Shown here: positions 6,101 to 14,670 of the stretch, piece after piece
How positions within the stretch are numbered: position 1 is the stretch's first letter
Layout of the letters: every line of letters starts with the position of its first letter
Origin: CAKZKT01 sp034434235
GTDB taxonomy: Bacteria > Chloroflexota > Anaerolineae > CG2-30-64-16
Length of the DNA stretch: 24,841 nucleotides
Direction of reading: 5' to 3'
Assembly (NCBI GenBank): GCA_034434235.1
Contig: DAOTZV010000187.1
Location: 1 to 24,841, forward strand
The notes under the pieces: generated by a model
What the model was told of the DNA's origin: nothing
Databases searched by the model: none
Seen by the model: only the letters and a program-made list of their open reading frames with translations
Position numbers and translations under genes: made by a program

Positions 6101-7468
6101 ATGACGACACAAACAGATATCCGTGCTCGAGTCGTTCCCCGTTGGTTGGTGTGGGCGTTGGCCGGCGGGTTGGCCCTGATGTTGGCCGCGTGCAACGCGC
6201 CGGCCGCCGATTTCCTGCGGCCTCTCGTTTCCGGCCCGGCCGCGACTTTCGTGGCCGAGGGGGATCGGCAGGCCGCCGCCGGCCGCACGGCCGAGGCGAT
6301 CCTGGCCTACCGCCAGGCGGTGGAGCGCGATGGCCGGTACGTCCCGGCCTTGCGCAAGCTGGGACACGCCTACGCCGGCCAGGGGCGCCGTCGGCTGGCG
6401 CAGCGTTATCTACAGCAGGCGGCCGCGCTCCGGCCCGACGACCGCGAGATCGCGGCCGAGCTGGCCGCCCTGCAAGCGGCCGCGACGGCCGACGGTCCGC
6501 TGCCGCGCGCATGGCTGGCGCTCGCCGATGCCGGCCGGCCCGCGGGCCTGGCGCTCGGCGCGGGAACGCTGGTGGCGGCGCTGGAAGAGGGCCGGCTGGT
6601 GGCGCTGGACGCCGTCACGGCCGCGCCGCGCTGGGAGAGCCGATTGCCGGCGCGGGCCACCTCCGCGCCGACGTTGGCCGCGGGCCGGGTGCTCGTCGGC
6701 GCGGCCGATGGCGCGCTGTACGCGCTGCAAGCGGACGACGGCCGGTTGCTCTGGCGCTATCAGACTTCGGCCCCGATCTATGCCGCAGCGCTGGCGACAC
6801 CTGACGCGATCTATGTGGCTTCCGGCGACGGCTCTTTTTCCGCGCTGGCGCCGGCCGACGGCTCGTTGCTTTGGAAGATCGAAGCCGTCGGGCCGCTCAC
6901 CGGGGCACCGACCCTGGCCGACGGCATGCTCTATTTCGGCGCGGCCGATGGCCGGATCTTCGGGGTGGAGGCCGCGACGGGACGCGAGGTGTGGGGAAGC
7001 GGCATCATGGCCCAGGGCGCGGTGGAAAGCCAGCCGACCGTAGCCGAGGGCCGCGTCTTCGTCGGCGCAGGGGATAGCCGGGTCTATGCCCTGGACGCGG
7101 CCACCGGCGGCGAGTACTGGCGCTATTCCACGCCCGACGCCGTCTACGCGCAGCCGGTCGTCGGCGGCGAGACCGTGTATGTGGCTTCCGCGGGCAAGAC
7201 GCTGACAGCCCTCGATGTGTTGACCGGCGAACCTCGTTGGGAATGGACCGCGGCCAGCGCATTGCGCCACGCGCCGGCCCTGGTCGGCCAGACGCTTTAT
7301 TACACCGCGGCGGCCGATCCATACCTCTATGCCGCGGATGCGCGCACCGGCCGGCCGCTCTGGCAGTTCGACACCGGCGACTGGCTCGCGGCCGGGCCGC
7401 TGGTGGGCGATGGGTTGCTCTATTTGCTGGGACAGGATGGCGCGGTGATCGCGTTGCGCCTGCCGTGA
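6101..7468 (+). CDS. TPR and PQQ-type beta-propeller lipoprotein
   Basis: This 455-aa protein begins with a signal peptide (hydrophobic stretch about residues 15-30) ending in the lipobox LAAC, with C31 as the lipidated residue, so it should sit on the outer face of the membrane. Residues about 48-125 look like two to three TPR-like helices (EAILAYRQAVERDG, ALRPDD). The rest is a series of about eight repeats of the type GxLYALDAxTGxxxWxY, a BamB- or PQQ-dehydrogenase-like propeller. The residues needed for PQQ catalysis are not evident, so a scaffold or binding role is more likely than an enzyme. The ribosome site is weak (GAGAGCAGAG). The gene ends two bases before a palindromic repeat cluster. 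Confidence 0.85.
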   Translation: MTTQTDIRARVVPRWLVWALAGGLALMLAACNAPAADFLRPLVSGPAATFVAEGDRQAAAGRTAEAILAYRQAVERDGRYVPALRKLGHAYAGQGRRRLAQRYLQQAAALRPDDREIAAELAALQAAATADGPLPRAWLALADAGRPAGLALGAGTLVAALEEGRLVALDAVTAAPRWESRLPARATSAPTLAAGRVLVGAADGALYALQADDGRLLWRYQTSAPIYAAALATPDAIYVASGDGSFSALAPADGSLLWKIEAVGPLTGAPTLADGMLYFGAADGRIFGVEAATGREVWGSGIMAQGAVESQPTVAEGRVFVGAGDSRVYALDAATGGEYWRYSTPDAVYAQPVVGGETVYVASAGKTLTALDVLTGEPRWEWTAASALRHAPALVGQTLYYTAAADPYLYAADARTGRPLWQFDTGDWLAAGPLVGDGLLYLLGQDGAVIALRLP

Positions 7469-7469
7469 T

Positions 7470-7591
7470 GTAGCGCAAGCCGGAGGCTTGCGCTACGGGT
7501 TTAATGCGGCGGCGGTTGCATGACGACGTAGCATAAGCCTCCGGCTTGTGGCGGGTCGCCAACGCCAACGTAAGCCGGAGGCTTGCGGTAC
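7470..7591. repeat. Cluster of three palindromic CAAGCCGGAGGCTTG-type repeats
   Basis: The first copy (7470-7496) is perfect: arms GTAGCGCAAGCC and GGCTTGCGCTAC around GGA. A second, inverted and imperfect copy lies at 7528-7552 and a third at about 7566-7591. Two further copies lie inside the GT-C gene at 20015-20074. They fill the gap between convergent genes and may also act as a bidirectional transcription barrier. Confidence 0.9.
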
Positions 7592-7601
7592 AGGCATATG
7601 A

Positions 7602-9170
7602 TCAGGTCAGCTCGGCGAACGGCTTGACGTGGATCGCGCTGCCGGCCACCGGACAGGCGTTCTCGCAGCGGCCGCAGCCGGTGCAGCGGAGTGGGTCCAC
7701 GATGATCCGGCCGTTATACACCAGGGCCGCCTCGACCAGACACGCCTCGACGCACACCAGGCATTTGACCTGCTGATCCCACGCCAGGCACAGATCGTGA
7801 TCTACGACCGCCCGGCCGATCTTCACCTGATCGGCCGCGATCGGCCGGATCGCGGCGACCGGGCATACCTGCGCGCACAGGTGCGGGCAACTGGGGTTGC
7901 GCGTGCACGCGCCCACGCGCGGCACCAGGTGCGGCGTGCCGACCGCCGCCAACCCTCCCTCGAACGCGGTCGGCTTGAGCCCGCCGGTGGGGCACACCCG
8001 CACGCACTCCTGACACAGGATACAGGTGCGCACGAACTCCTCTTCGGGCAGCGCGCCCGGCGGCCGGAGCAGCGCGCGGCCGCGCGCGAGCTGGATCGCC
8101 GGCGCCAGCGCCACGCCGGCCACGCCGGCCGCCACCCCGCCGATCAGCTCGCGCCGGCTGATCCTGGCCCCGAAGCCGGTCGGTTTCGCCACATAGCTCC
8201 CCTCGAGCTGCGGCCCGCGGCCGACCTGCGGATTGTGGGGCCGTCGCTGCCACTGCTTGCCCGCCAGCGTGCCGAAGCCGAAGGAAATCCCTCCATTCGG
8301 ACACGCGCTTTCGCACTCCAGGCAAAAGGTGCACGCCGTATAGTCGGTGTCGTGCGGCTCTCGTCGCGGGATCGCGTTCATGGCGCACACGCGCTGACAT
8401 TCGCCGCACAGCGTGCACGCGCTGCTCACCCGGCGGTTCAGCAGGCTGAAGCGCGCGAAAACACTGATCAGCGCGCCTAACGGGCACAGGTTGCGACACC
8501 AGAAGCGCGGCTGCCAGAGTTCCAGCAGGAGGATGCCCAGGAAGAGCAGCGAGATCAACGAGAAGAAGGCGCGCAGCGCCGGCATGCGCAGGGCAAACGC
8601 GTTGCTCGCCAGCGCGGTCGCAGTGCGATGGAAGATCACCAGCGGATCGAGCAGCCCCAGGGCCTGGAGCGAAAAGACGCCGGCCGCCAGCGCGCCGATC
8701 AAGATCCAATAGCGGAGCCGGCTGTTGGTGTGGCGGCCGAAGAGCCGGACGCCGGCCGGCCGGCCGGGCTTGCCGCCGCGATTCACTGCGATGGTCCGCG
8801 GCGACCGCGGCTTCCTCCGGCGCCAGAACGCCAGCGGCCGCACCAGGTCGAGCACCGCGCCGATCGGACACACCCAGCCGCAGAAGAAGCGGCCCAGGAG
8901 CAACGTGAGCGCCAGCAAGAGCAGCGGCGCGCCGATCACGATGGCGGCCCAGTTGCGATGCGCCAGATGGCCGGCCAACAGGAGCGGGTCCCATGGCAAC
9001 AGCCACGACGTGAAGGACGGCGCGGCCCGAGACGTCACGCGCTGATAGGCCGTCAACGCCAGCGGATAGAGAAAGAGGAGCAGAAAGCCCAGTTGAACGC
9101 TGCGCCGGGCGGCGCGATCCAACAGCCCGCGACGTTGCTGGCGATCAGCGGTCGTCGGTTTCGCGAGCAT
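7602..9170 (-). CDS. NapH/MauM-like membrane polyferredoxin
   Basis: This 522-aa protein combines a membrane part and a ferredoxin part. Several TM segments (about residues 25-45, 75-95, 155-175, 203-220) surround the NapH-type motifs CGWVCP (97-102) and CRNLCPLG. Clusters of the 4Fe-4S type follow: CTLCGECQRVC (252-262) and CTFCLECESAC (280-290). A twin-arginine-like SRRELIGG then leads into another hydrophobic stretch and further motifs CILCQECVRVC, CPHLCAQVCP, a partly degenerate CLVCVEAC and CTGCGRCENACPV. It probably moves electrons between the quinone pool and an outside partner. AGGAGG (9177-9182) touches an ATG at 9176 but lies six bases from ATG 9170, so I use the latter. It overlaps the DUF362 gene upstream by 26 bp. 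Confidence 0.88.
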   Translation of the reverse strand: MLAKPTTADRQQRRGLLDRAARRSVQLGFLLLFLYPLALTAYQRVTSRAAPSFTSWLLPWDPLLLAGHLAHRNWAAIVIGAPLLLLALTLLLGRFFCGWVCPIGAVLDLVRPLAFWRRRKPRSPRTIAVNRGGKPGRPAGVRLFGRHTNSRLRYWILIGALAAGVFSLQALGLLDPLVIFHRTATALASNAFALRMPALRAFFSLISLLFLGILLLELWQPRFWCRNLCPLGALISVFARFSLLNRRVSSACTLCGECQRVCAMNAIPRREPHDTDYTACTFCLECESACPNGGISFGFGTLAGKQWQRRPHNPQVGRGPQLEGSYVAKPTGFGARISRRELIGGVAAGVAGVALAPAIQLARGRALLRPPGALPEEEFVRTCILCQECVRVCPTGGLKPTAFEGGLAAVGTPHLVPRVGACTRNPSCPHLCAQVCPVAAIRPIAADQVKIGRAVVDHDLCLAWDQQVKCLVCVEACLVEAALVYNGRIIVDPLRCTGCGRCENACPVAGSAIHVKPFAELT

Positions 9171-10521
9171 CGGCATCCTCCTCGGATGGAGTAGAGGGCG
9201 CTCCCCCTGGCCGGAGCGCGTCGTGCTCGAGGCGCTGGCGCACGACGATGCTCGCGCCGGCGACCACGGCCGCGGCCGGGATCAGCGCGACGCCGAGGAA
9301 GGGGGTCGGGTCGGCGACGGCGCCCGGCGCGGCGGCCTCGGATTCGGCCTTCGGGTGGCTCCTGGTCGGCGCGGCATGCGCGATGTACGGCTCGGGAGTC
9401 GGCAGGGGCGTGTTGGTAGGCACCCGCGTGGGGGTGGGCGATGGGCCTTGCGTCGGCGTCCGCGTGGCCGTGGCCGCAGTGATCTGAGTGGCCGTCGGCG
9501 TGAGCGTGGCCGTCGGCGTGGGGGTCGGCTGGCCCACGATGAACGTCTGCAGGCGGCCGGCCGCGATGGCTTTTTCCACGTCTATCTCGCCCACGCCTGC
9601 CTCGGCCGCGAACTTCACGTGCGTCAGCTCTTGCGGCTTGATCGAGAAGTATTTGATGCACCCGTAGGCGTCTATCAGCACGGGGTCGGTGCCGACAACG
9701 ATTTCGTTCAGCCGTTTGACCCGCCGCGGATTGGTGATCTCGTTGTCGTCGCCGCCGGCCTGCCGGGCCGCGCCCACCGGCAGCCGCACCCGGATTGCCT
9801 CCAGGATGTGCAGATGCGCTCGCACGGCCGACTCGGTGTTGATGTCCGCGATCCCCTGTTCGAGCTGCACGTGGAGGGCGTTCGGCTGTTGCATGAAGCC
9901 CATCATGTGCTTGAGGCACATCGTGTACTTGGTGACCAGATGGCTCTTGGCGACGGCCATGTTGATCCGCACGTCGGCCTCGACCGCGGCCTTGAGCATG
10001 GGGATCTTGCGGAACTCCGGCACTTTGGCCTTGGGGAATTCGACCATCGTGCAGATCTGCGCGGGGGCCAGATAGCCCTCGGGAATGACCTTTTCCACGC
10101 CCATCTCGTCCAGCACCTTGCCCAGGCCGCTGATCTGGAGCGCCTCGGCCGCGGGCCAAAGGGTCGAACGATCCAGCACGATGATGCGTTTGGCGCCGGC
10201 CTCGCGCACCATCTGGATGAGCGCGCGCAGGAGGTCGGGGTCGGTGGAAGAAGCGGTGCCGGGCGGATAGGCCCATGTCGCGTTGGGCTTGATCGCGACG
10301 GTCTGGCCGGGCTTGACGAAGCGGCCGATCCCGCCGATGCCATCCAGCGCCGTCTTCAGGATGGCGGCGGCCGTATCGGCGTTCGTGCCCCTGGCGACGA
10401 CGACCGCAGGCCAGGCGTCGGCGGCCGTCGCGGCGGCCGGGCCCAGCCGCCGGCCGATCTCACAGGCGGCCGCCAGGCCGGCCGCCCGGGCAATGAACTC
10501 GCGGCGTGTGATCTTGCGCAT
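9145..10521 (-). CDS. DUF362 Tat-exported membrane-anchored protein
   Basis: This 458-aa protein starts with a twin-arginine signal (RRE at residues 6-8, then a hydrophobic stretch to about 35). A DUF362 domain (about residues 38-325) includes VAIKPNATWAYPPGT and the MAVAKSHLVTKYTMCLKHMMG region. A Thr-Pro-rich linker (about 327-380) and one TM helix near residues 407-427 follow, then a charged tail. It should face the outside and be tethered to the membrane. DUF362 proteins often occur with or contain 4Fe-4S ferredoxin domains; here the iron-sulfur partner is the overlapping downstream gene. The exact reaction is unknown. The start has GAGG five bases upstream. Confidence 0.85.
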   Translation of the reverse strand: MRKITRREFIARAAGLAAACEIGRRLGPAAATAADAWPAVVVARGTNADTAAAILKTALDGIGGIGRFVKPGQTVAIKPNATWAYPPGTASSTDPDLLRALIQMVREAGAKRIIVLDRSTLWPAAEALQISGLGKVLDEMGVEKVIPEGYLAPAQICTMVEFPKAKVPEFRKIPMLKAAVEADVRINMAVAKSHLVTKYTMCLKHMMGFMQQPNALHVQLEQGIADINTESAVRAHLHILEAIRVRLPVGAARQAGGDDNEITNPRRVKRLNEIVVGTDPVLIDAYGCIKYFSIKPQELTHVKFAAEAGVGEIDVEKAIAAGRLQTFIVGQPTPTPTATLTPTATQITAATATRTPTQGPSPTPTRVPTNTPLPTPEPYIAHAAPTRSHPKAESEAAAPGAVADPTPFLGVALIPAAAVVAGASIVVRQRLEHDALRPGGAPSTPSEEDADARETDDR

Positions 10522-10556
10522 GAGGCCTCGCTGGTATTAACCTGACAATCGTCGTC

Positions 10557-10651
10557 ACGTGCCGGGCACTCTGCAAGATGCCTGGCACTTAAGGATCGCT
10601 CATCGTCATCGTGGGGTGTGCGCCGCCCGCCAGATGGCGCATGAGCAACTG
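10557..10651. repeat. Dispersed ~95-bp intergenic repeat, copy A
   Basis: The sequence from ACGTGCCGGGCAC-like bases to GCATGAGCAACTG is closely similar over its whole length to 19065-19160. It opens with a hairpin GTGCC(GGGCA)...TGCC(TGG)CAC and ends with a conserved CAGATGGCGCATGAGC block. It lies in the 364-bp gap between the divergent DUF362 and glycosyltransferase genes; the rest of that gap is AT-richer and carries the promoter at 10790. Confidence 0.85.
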
Positions 10652-10789
10652 CTGGCGATCAGCTTTGACCATGATGCCCGCAGGAGGATTGCGAGACGGA
10701 TCACTGGCAGATGGATTACGTGTGTATTATTACATAGGAAATCTTGAGCCGCAAATGATCTTTATCAGGATCAGATGAAGAGGATGATG

Positions 10790-10818
10790 TTGTCGGCAGA
10801 CACGAGAGGTGCTATAGT
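10790..10818 (+). promoter_or_regulatory. Promoter of the QTMAN-like gene
   Basis: TTGTCG (10790-10795), a 17-bp spacer and TATAGT (10813-10818) predict a start near 10825, about 60 nt ahead of ATG 10886. This supports the downstream start over the ATG at 10775, which lies before the promoter. Confidence 0.6.
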
Positions 10819-10885
10819 ATGGCTCTGTAACATCTGCTTCGAAGCCACAAGCATCAGATTGCGAATTGAACTTCGCGTGACGACC

Positions 10886-12001
10886 ATGCGCGAACCGTTG
10901 ACCGTCTGGCTGCTCACTCCCTATCACACCGGCTCGCACCGCGCCTGGGCCGAGGGCTATGCCGCGCACAGCCGCCATCGCGTGCGGTTGCTCGCCATGG
11001 CGGGTTATTTCTGGAAGTGGCGCATGCAGGGTGCGGCGTTGGAGCTGGCCGAACAGGCTCGCGCGCTCCTGGCCGCCGGCGAACGCCCCGACCTGCTCTT
11101 CGCGACCAGCATGGTCAACGTGCCGGCTTTCCTGGCGCTCCTGCGCCGCGAGCTGGCGGCCGTGCCCGTCGTCCTGTACATGCACGAGAACCAGCTCACC
11201 TATCCCCCGCCACCGGGCGCCAAACGGGATCTGACCTACGGCATGATCCAACACCTCTCGATGCTGGCCGCCGACCGGGTATGCTTCAACTCCGCCTATC
11301 ATCTGCAAAGCTGGTTCGCCGAGCTGCCGCGGCTGCTCAAACATTTCCCCGATTACACTCATCTGGAGACGGTCGAGCTCACGCGGGCGAAGTCATGCGT
11401 GCTGCCCGTGGGGTGCGATCTGGCGCGGTTCGACTCACTGCGCGGACGCAGCGCGGGGCCGCGACCGCCGGACGTCGCGCCTTTGATCTTGTGGAACCAA
11501 CGGTGGGAGTACGACAAGGATCCGGCCACCATGTTGCGCGCGCTGTATGCGCTGGCCGATGAGGGCGCGGCATTTCGGGTGGCGCTGGCAGGGGCCAACT
11601 TCCGGGTGCAACCGGTCGAGTTCGAGGAGGCCAGGCGCCGGCTGGCGGAACGCGTGGTACATTTCGGGTATGTCGAAAGTCCGGCCGATTACGGCCGCCT
11701 CCTGTGGGAGGCCGACATCGTGCTCAGCACGGCCATCCACGAGTTCTTCGGCGTGAGCATCGTGGAGGCGCTCTATTGCGGATGCCGGCCGGTCTTGCCG
11801 CGGCGCCTCAGCTACCCGGAGCTGATTCCGGCCGAGTTCCACGATCTCTGTTTCTACGACGACTTCGCCGGCCTCCTGGAGCGGCTGCGCGCGGCATTGG
11901 CCGCGCCACAGGCACCGGCCGGCCTGCGCGCGGCCGCGGCCCGCTTCGATTGGTCCGTCCAGGCGCCGGCCTACGATGCACTGTTGGAAGAAGTGGCCTG
12001 A
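10886..12001 (+). CDS. GTDC1/QTMAN-like glycosyltransferase (DUF3524)
   Basis: This 371-aa cytoplasmic protein resembles the tRNA-queuosine alpha-mannosyltransferase GTDC1. The N-terminal DUF3524-type domain has LTPYHTGSHRAWAEGY and YFWKWRMQGAALELA, where the human enzyme has a similar GGSH start and a KWHWR-type segment. HENQL and NSAYHLQSW follow. The C-terminal half is a GT4-type Rossmann domain with HEFFGVSIVEA near residues 285-295, the E-x7-E nucleotide-sugar signature. The likely acceptor is queuosine in tRNA-Asp by analogy, but this is unproven in bacteria and the sugar donor is unknown. The ATG has no clear Shine-Dalgarno; GTG 10877 is an alternative. A convergent terminator follows at 12026. 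Confidence 0.82.
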   Translation: MREPLTVWLLTPYHTGSHRAWAEGYAAHSRHRVRLLAMAGYFWKWRMQGAALELAEQARALLAAGERPDLLFATSMVNVPAFLALLRRELAAVPVVLYMHENQLTYPPPPGAKRDLTYGMIQHLSMLAADRVCFNSAYHLQSWFAELPRLLKHFPDYTHLETVELTRAKSCVLPVGCDLARFDSLRGRSAGPRPPDVAPLILWNQRWEYDKDPATMLRALYALADEGAAFRVALAGANFRVQPVEFEEARRRLAERVVHFGYVESPADYGRLLWEADIVLSTAIHEFFGVSIVEALYCGCRPVLPRRLSYPELIPAEFHDLCFYDDFAGLLERLRAALAAPQAPAGLRAAAARFDWSVQAPAYDALLEEVA

Positions 12002-12025
12002 AGCCGGCGGCCCGGCAATGGCAAA

Positions 12026-12058
12026 GCGGTCTCCTGCCCTGACGGGGTAGGAGACCGC
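12026..12058. terminator. Bidirectional hairpin between convergent genes
   Basis: Perfect ten-base arms GCGGTCTCCT and AGGAGACCGC enclose a short CCC/GGG inner stem. It lies between the stop of the glycosyltransferase (12001) and that of the HerA-like gene (12063). T runs are short on both strands, so termination strength is uncertain. Confidence 0.6.
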
Positions 12059-12062
12059 ATGT

Positions 12063-14603
12063 TCATGCTTCGACCCGATACGCGGGCACGGCTTCGGTGC
12101 GGTTGCGGCCGCGCGCGTCCTCGTAGGTCACTTCCCACGTGGGCGCCCAGGCCAGGGCCACCATCTGCACGTCAATGTCCGTCTTCTTGGGCATCACCTT
12201 GACCTGTTGGATCGTCTCGGTCGCCGCAGTCCACTGATCCGTCACCTGCTTGATGTCCTGCTCCATATCGTTCTTGAGCTGCTCGACTTGCGCCTGGAGT
12301 CGGGCGATCTCGGCCTTTGCCGCGGCGACATTGGCCTGCGCCTGGGCCGTGATGCGCCGCCGGGTGGCCACGCTCGTCAATCCGCGCAGGCTGGAGCTGC
12401 GCCGGCCAAGCACGCCCAGCGCGCCCGCAACCGTCGCCAGGCCCGACAACACTTCCTCGCCGATGCGGCCCTTCAACTGGCCTTCGCTCTCGGCCAGCTC
12501 GCGGCGCTGGCGATCCAGCTTGTCCTCCAGCCGGTCGAATTGCACCTGATACTTGGCGCGCAGCTTGTCCACGGCCGCGTCGCGCTGTTCGCGCGCCGCC
12601 TGCTGACAGCGGATCTTGAAATCGCGCTCCGATTCGCCCGGCCGGCTGTACAGTTTCAGGGCGGGGTTGTAGGCCAACGTGTACGCCTGTCCCTGATAGA
12701 GATGATCGGCCAGCTCGCCGGCCAGCCGACCGAACGCCCGGGCATCGGTCACGGCCGGGGGCAGATCGGCCGCGAAGAAGGCGTCGCGTTCCGGTCGGTC
12801 GGCCAGGTCGCGCGGGTCAAGGCCGATCGGTCGGGCATCCTTCCAGGACACGACCTTGTTCTTTTCATCGAGCGGCAACAGCAGTGCGATGTCCTGCGTC
12901 TCGTCGAGGTTGAGCTTGCGATCCACGAAGCGCACGCTGGCGAAACCGATCAAGGCGGGGGTGTAGACCAGTCGCTTCTCGGTCGGCGTCACGCTCCCGC
13001 CCGCGCGATCGGCCACCTGGCGCACGCCCTGGCTCTCGGTCAATGCCACCGGCAGATAGACCTGCTTGATGGCGGGCGGAAGCACCGGCGGCTGCGCCAT
13101 CAGGCCGGTCGCGGCGCCGGCCGCCACACCTCGCGCCGCGACGGTTGCCGCCGCGGCCGCGGCCGGCTTCGTCTCGGCGACCTGCGCCTTGCGCGGAGCC
13201 ATCAGCGTCTTGATCTGCTGCCGCGTCAACGGCCCGCGCAGATAGCTCATGGCCCAGCGGGTGGTGAAGATGACCGGCGCCCGCAGGTTCACGTTGTGCA
13301 TCAAGAAGACGCGGTTGTCCAGCGCGGAGATCGTGCGATCGAGCGCGGCGCGGTCGAGGGCCGCGCCGGCTTCCGACATAGCGCTTTCCAGCCCGTCCAT
13401 CAGCCGGGTCTTGTCGCGCTCGGCCTGGAGCTTGCCGATGAACCAGGTGCCGGCGTTGGTCAACCCCTTGTAGTCCAGGTCCACCGGGTTCTGGGTCGTC
13501 AACACGATGCCCAGGCCGAACGCGCGCGCCTGCTTGAGCAGCGTCAACATCGGCTTCTTGCTCGGCGGGTTGGCCGACGGCGGGAAGAAGCCGAAGATCT
13601 CGTCCATGTAGACCAGGCCGCGCAGGCTGGTGGTGCCGGGCTGGCCGCGCATCCAGGAGATGATCTGCTCCAGCAGCAGGGTGACGAAGAACATCCGCTC
13701 GGCGTCGCTCAGGTGCGCGATGTAGAAGATCGTGTGGCGGGGCTTGCCGGTGGCCGTGTAGAACATCTCGCCGATGTCCAGCGGATCCCCCTGCGTCCAG
13801 GCCGCAAAGCTGGGAGAGGCGATGATGTTGTTGAGCGCCATCGCCAGGCCGAAGCGATCCTTCTCCGGGAAGAAGGTTTCTACGTCGAAGACGCCGATCT
13901 GGCGGAAGGGCGGCTTCTGCACCTGCATGATCAATTGGGCGATGTCCAAATCCTGGCCGGCGCGCCAGGCGTGCTCGAAGATCGTCGAAAGCAGGATGTG
14001 CTCGCGGCTGCGCACCGGATCGGCCGCCACGCCGATCAGACCCAAGAGGCCCGACACAGTGCCCTGGATGCGGTCGCGCAACGTCTCGGTCTCGGTGTCC
14101 CAGTCCAGGTCGGGCGCCTTGAAGCTGCTGAGGATGCTGACGGACAACCCCGCCTCCGAGCCGGGCGTGTAGATGGCAAAGTCGGCCGCGTCCTTGAGCG
14201 CCCGGATGCGCTCCGGACCTTCCTCCCAGCTTGCCAGGCCCTCGCGCCAGGTCTTGGCGACCGTGGCGGCGTATTCTTCGGGCGTCTGTCCCTTGCGCCG
14301 GGCATCGTCGGGATTGATCCACGGCAGGAAGTCCTCCGGCCGCAGCTCGGGGAAGGTGAGCAGGAGATTGGTGATGTCGCCCTTGGGGTCGATCATGATG
14401 GCGGGCACGCCGTCGAGCGCCGCCTCTTCCATCAGATCAATGCACAGGCCGGTCTTGCCGGAGCCGGTCATGCCGACGACGAGTGCATGGGTGGTGAGAT
14501 CGCGCGCGTCGTAGTTGACCGGCCGATCGGGAAGCGTCTGATGGGTTTTCAGGTCATACTCCCGTCCCAGGAAGAAGCTGCCGAGTTTTTCGACGATGGG
14601 CAT
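12063..14603 (-). CDS. HerA/DUF87-like ATPase with C-terminal coiled coils
   Basis: This 846-aa protein has a P-loop GMTGSGKT at residues 44-51, IMIDPKGD near 69-76, and a Walker-B-like VYMDEIFGFFPP near 329-340. LLKQARAFGLGIVLTTQNP follows, the pattern of HerA/FtsK-type ATPases. An Ala-rich linker lies around residues 490-530. Long charged helices near 663-715 and 745-790 predict coiled coils, separated by a short hydrophobic segment (VLSGLATVAGALGVLG), and a short basic C-terminal domain ends the protein. It may pump DNA or remodel a complex; the substrate is unknown and no NurA-type nuclease lies beside it. I use ATG 14603 because GGAGGT lies just upstream; the frame from 14672 would run through the leader hairpin. 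It has its own promoter. Confidence 0.85.
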   Translation of the reverse strand: MPIVEKLGSFFLGREYDLKTHQTLPDRPVNYDARDLTTHALVVGMTGSGKTGLCIDLMEEAALDGVPAIMIDPKGDITNLLLTFPELRPEDFLPWINPDDARRKGQTPEEYAATVAKTWREGLASWEEGPERIRALKDAADFAIYTPGSEAGLSVSILSSFKAPDLDWDTETETLRDRIQGTVSGLLGLIGVAADPVRSREHILLSTIFEHAWRAGQDLDIAQLIMQVQKPPFRQIGVFDVETFFPEKDRFGLAMALNNIIASPSFAAWTQGDPLDIGEMFYTATGKPRHTIFYIAHLSDAERMFFVTLLLEQIISWMRGQPGTTSLRGLVYMDEIFGFFPPSANPPSKKPMLTLLKQARAFGLGIVLTTQNPVDLDYKGLTNAGTWFIGKLQAERDKTRLMDGLESAMSEAGAALDRAALDRTISALDNRVFLMHNVNLRAPVIFTTRWAMSYLRGPLTRQQIKTLMAPRKAQVAETKPAAAAAATVAARGVAAGAATGLMAQPPVLPPAIKQVYLPVALTESQGVRQVADRAGGSVTPTEKRLVYTPALIGFASVRFVDRKLNLDETQDIALLLPLDEKNKVVSWKDARPIGLDPRDLADRPERDAFFAADLPPAVTDARAFGRLAGELADHLYQGQAYTLAYNPALKLYSRPGESERDFKIRCQQAAREQRDAAVDKLRAKYQVQFDRLEDKLDRQRRELAESEGQLKGRIGEEVLSGLATVAGALGVLGRRSSSLRGLTSVATRRRITAQAQANVAAAKAEIARLQAQVEQLKNDMEQDIKQVTDQWTAATETIQQVKVMPKKTDIDVQMVALAWAPTWEVTYEDARGRNRTEAVPAYRVEA

Positions 14604-14627
14604 GGGGACCTCCATGGGTTTACCTGG

Positions 14628-14660
14628 ACGTACCAGGCGCCTTGTCGGCGCCTGGTACGT
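14628..14660 (-). repeat. Perfect inverted repeat in the 5' leader of the ATPase gene
   Basis: The arms ACGTACCAGGCGCC and GGCGCCTGGTACGT (14 bp each, no mismatch) flank a five-base loop. With transcription starting near 14664, the hairpin would form the very 5' end of the ATPase mRNA, or act as a terminator for korB in spite of having no T run. Confidence 0.85.
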
Positions 14661-14670
14661 ATTTCCTGTC

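Noticed and set aside
7470..7591. Insertion sequence or transposon remnant in this gap
   Set aside because: Only short palindromes are present, without transposase, terminal repeats of an IS or target duplications that I can see.
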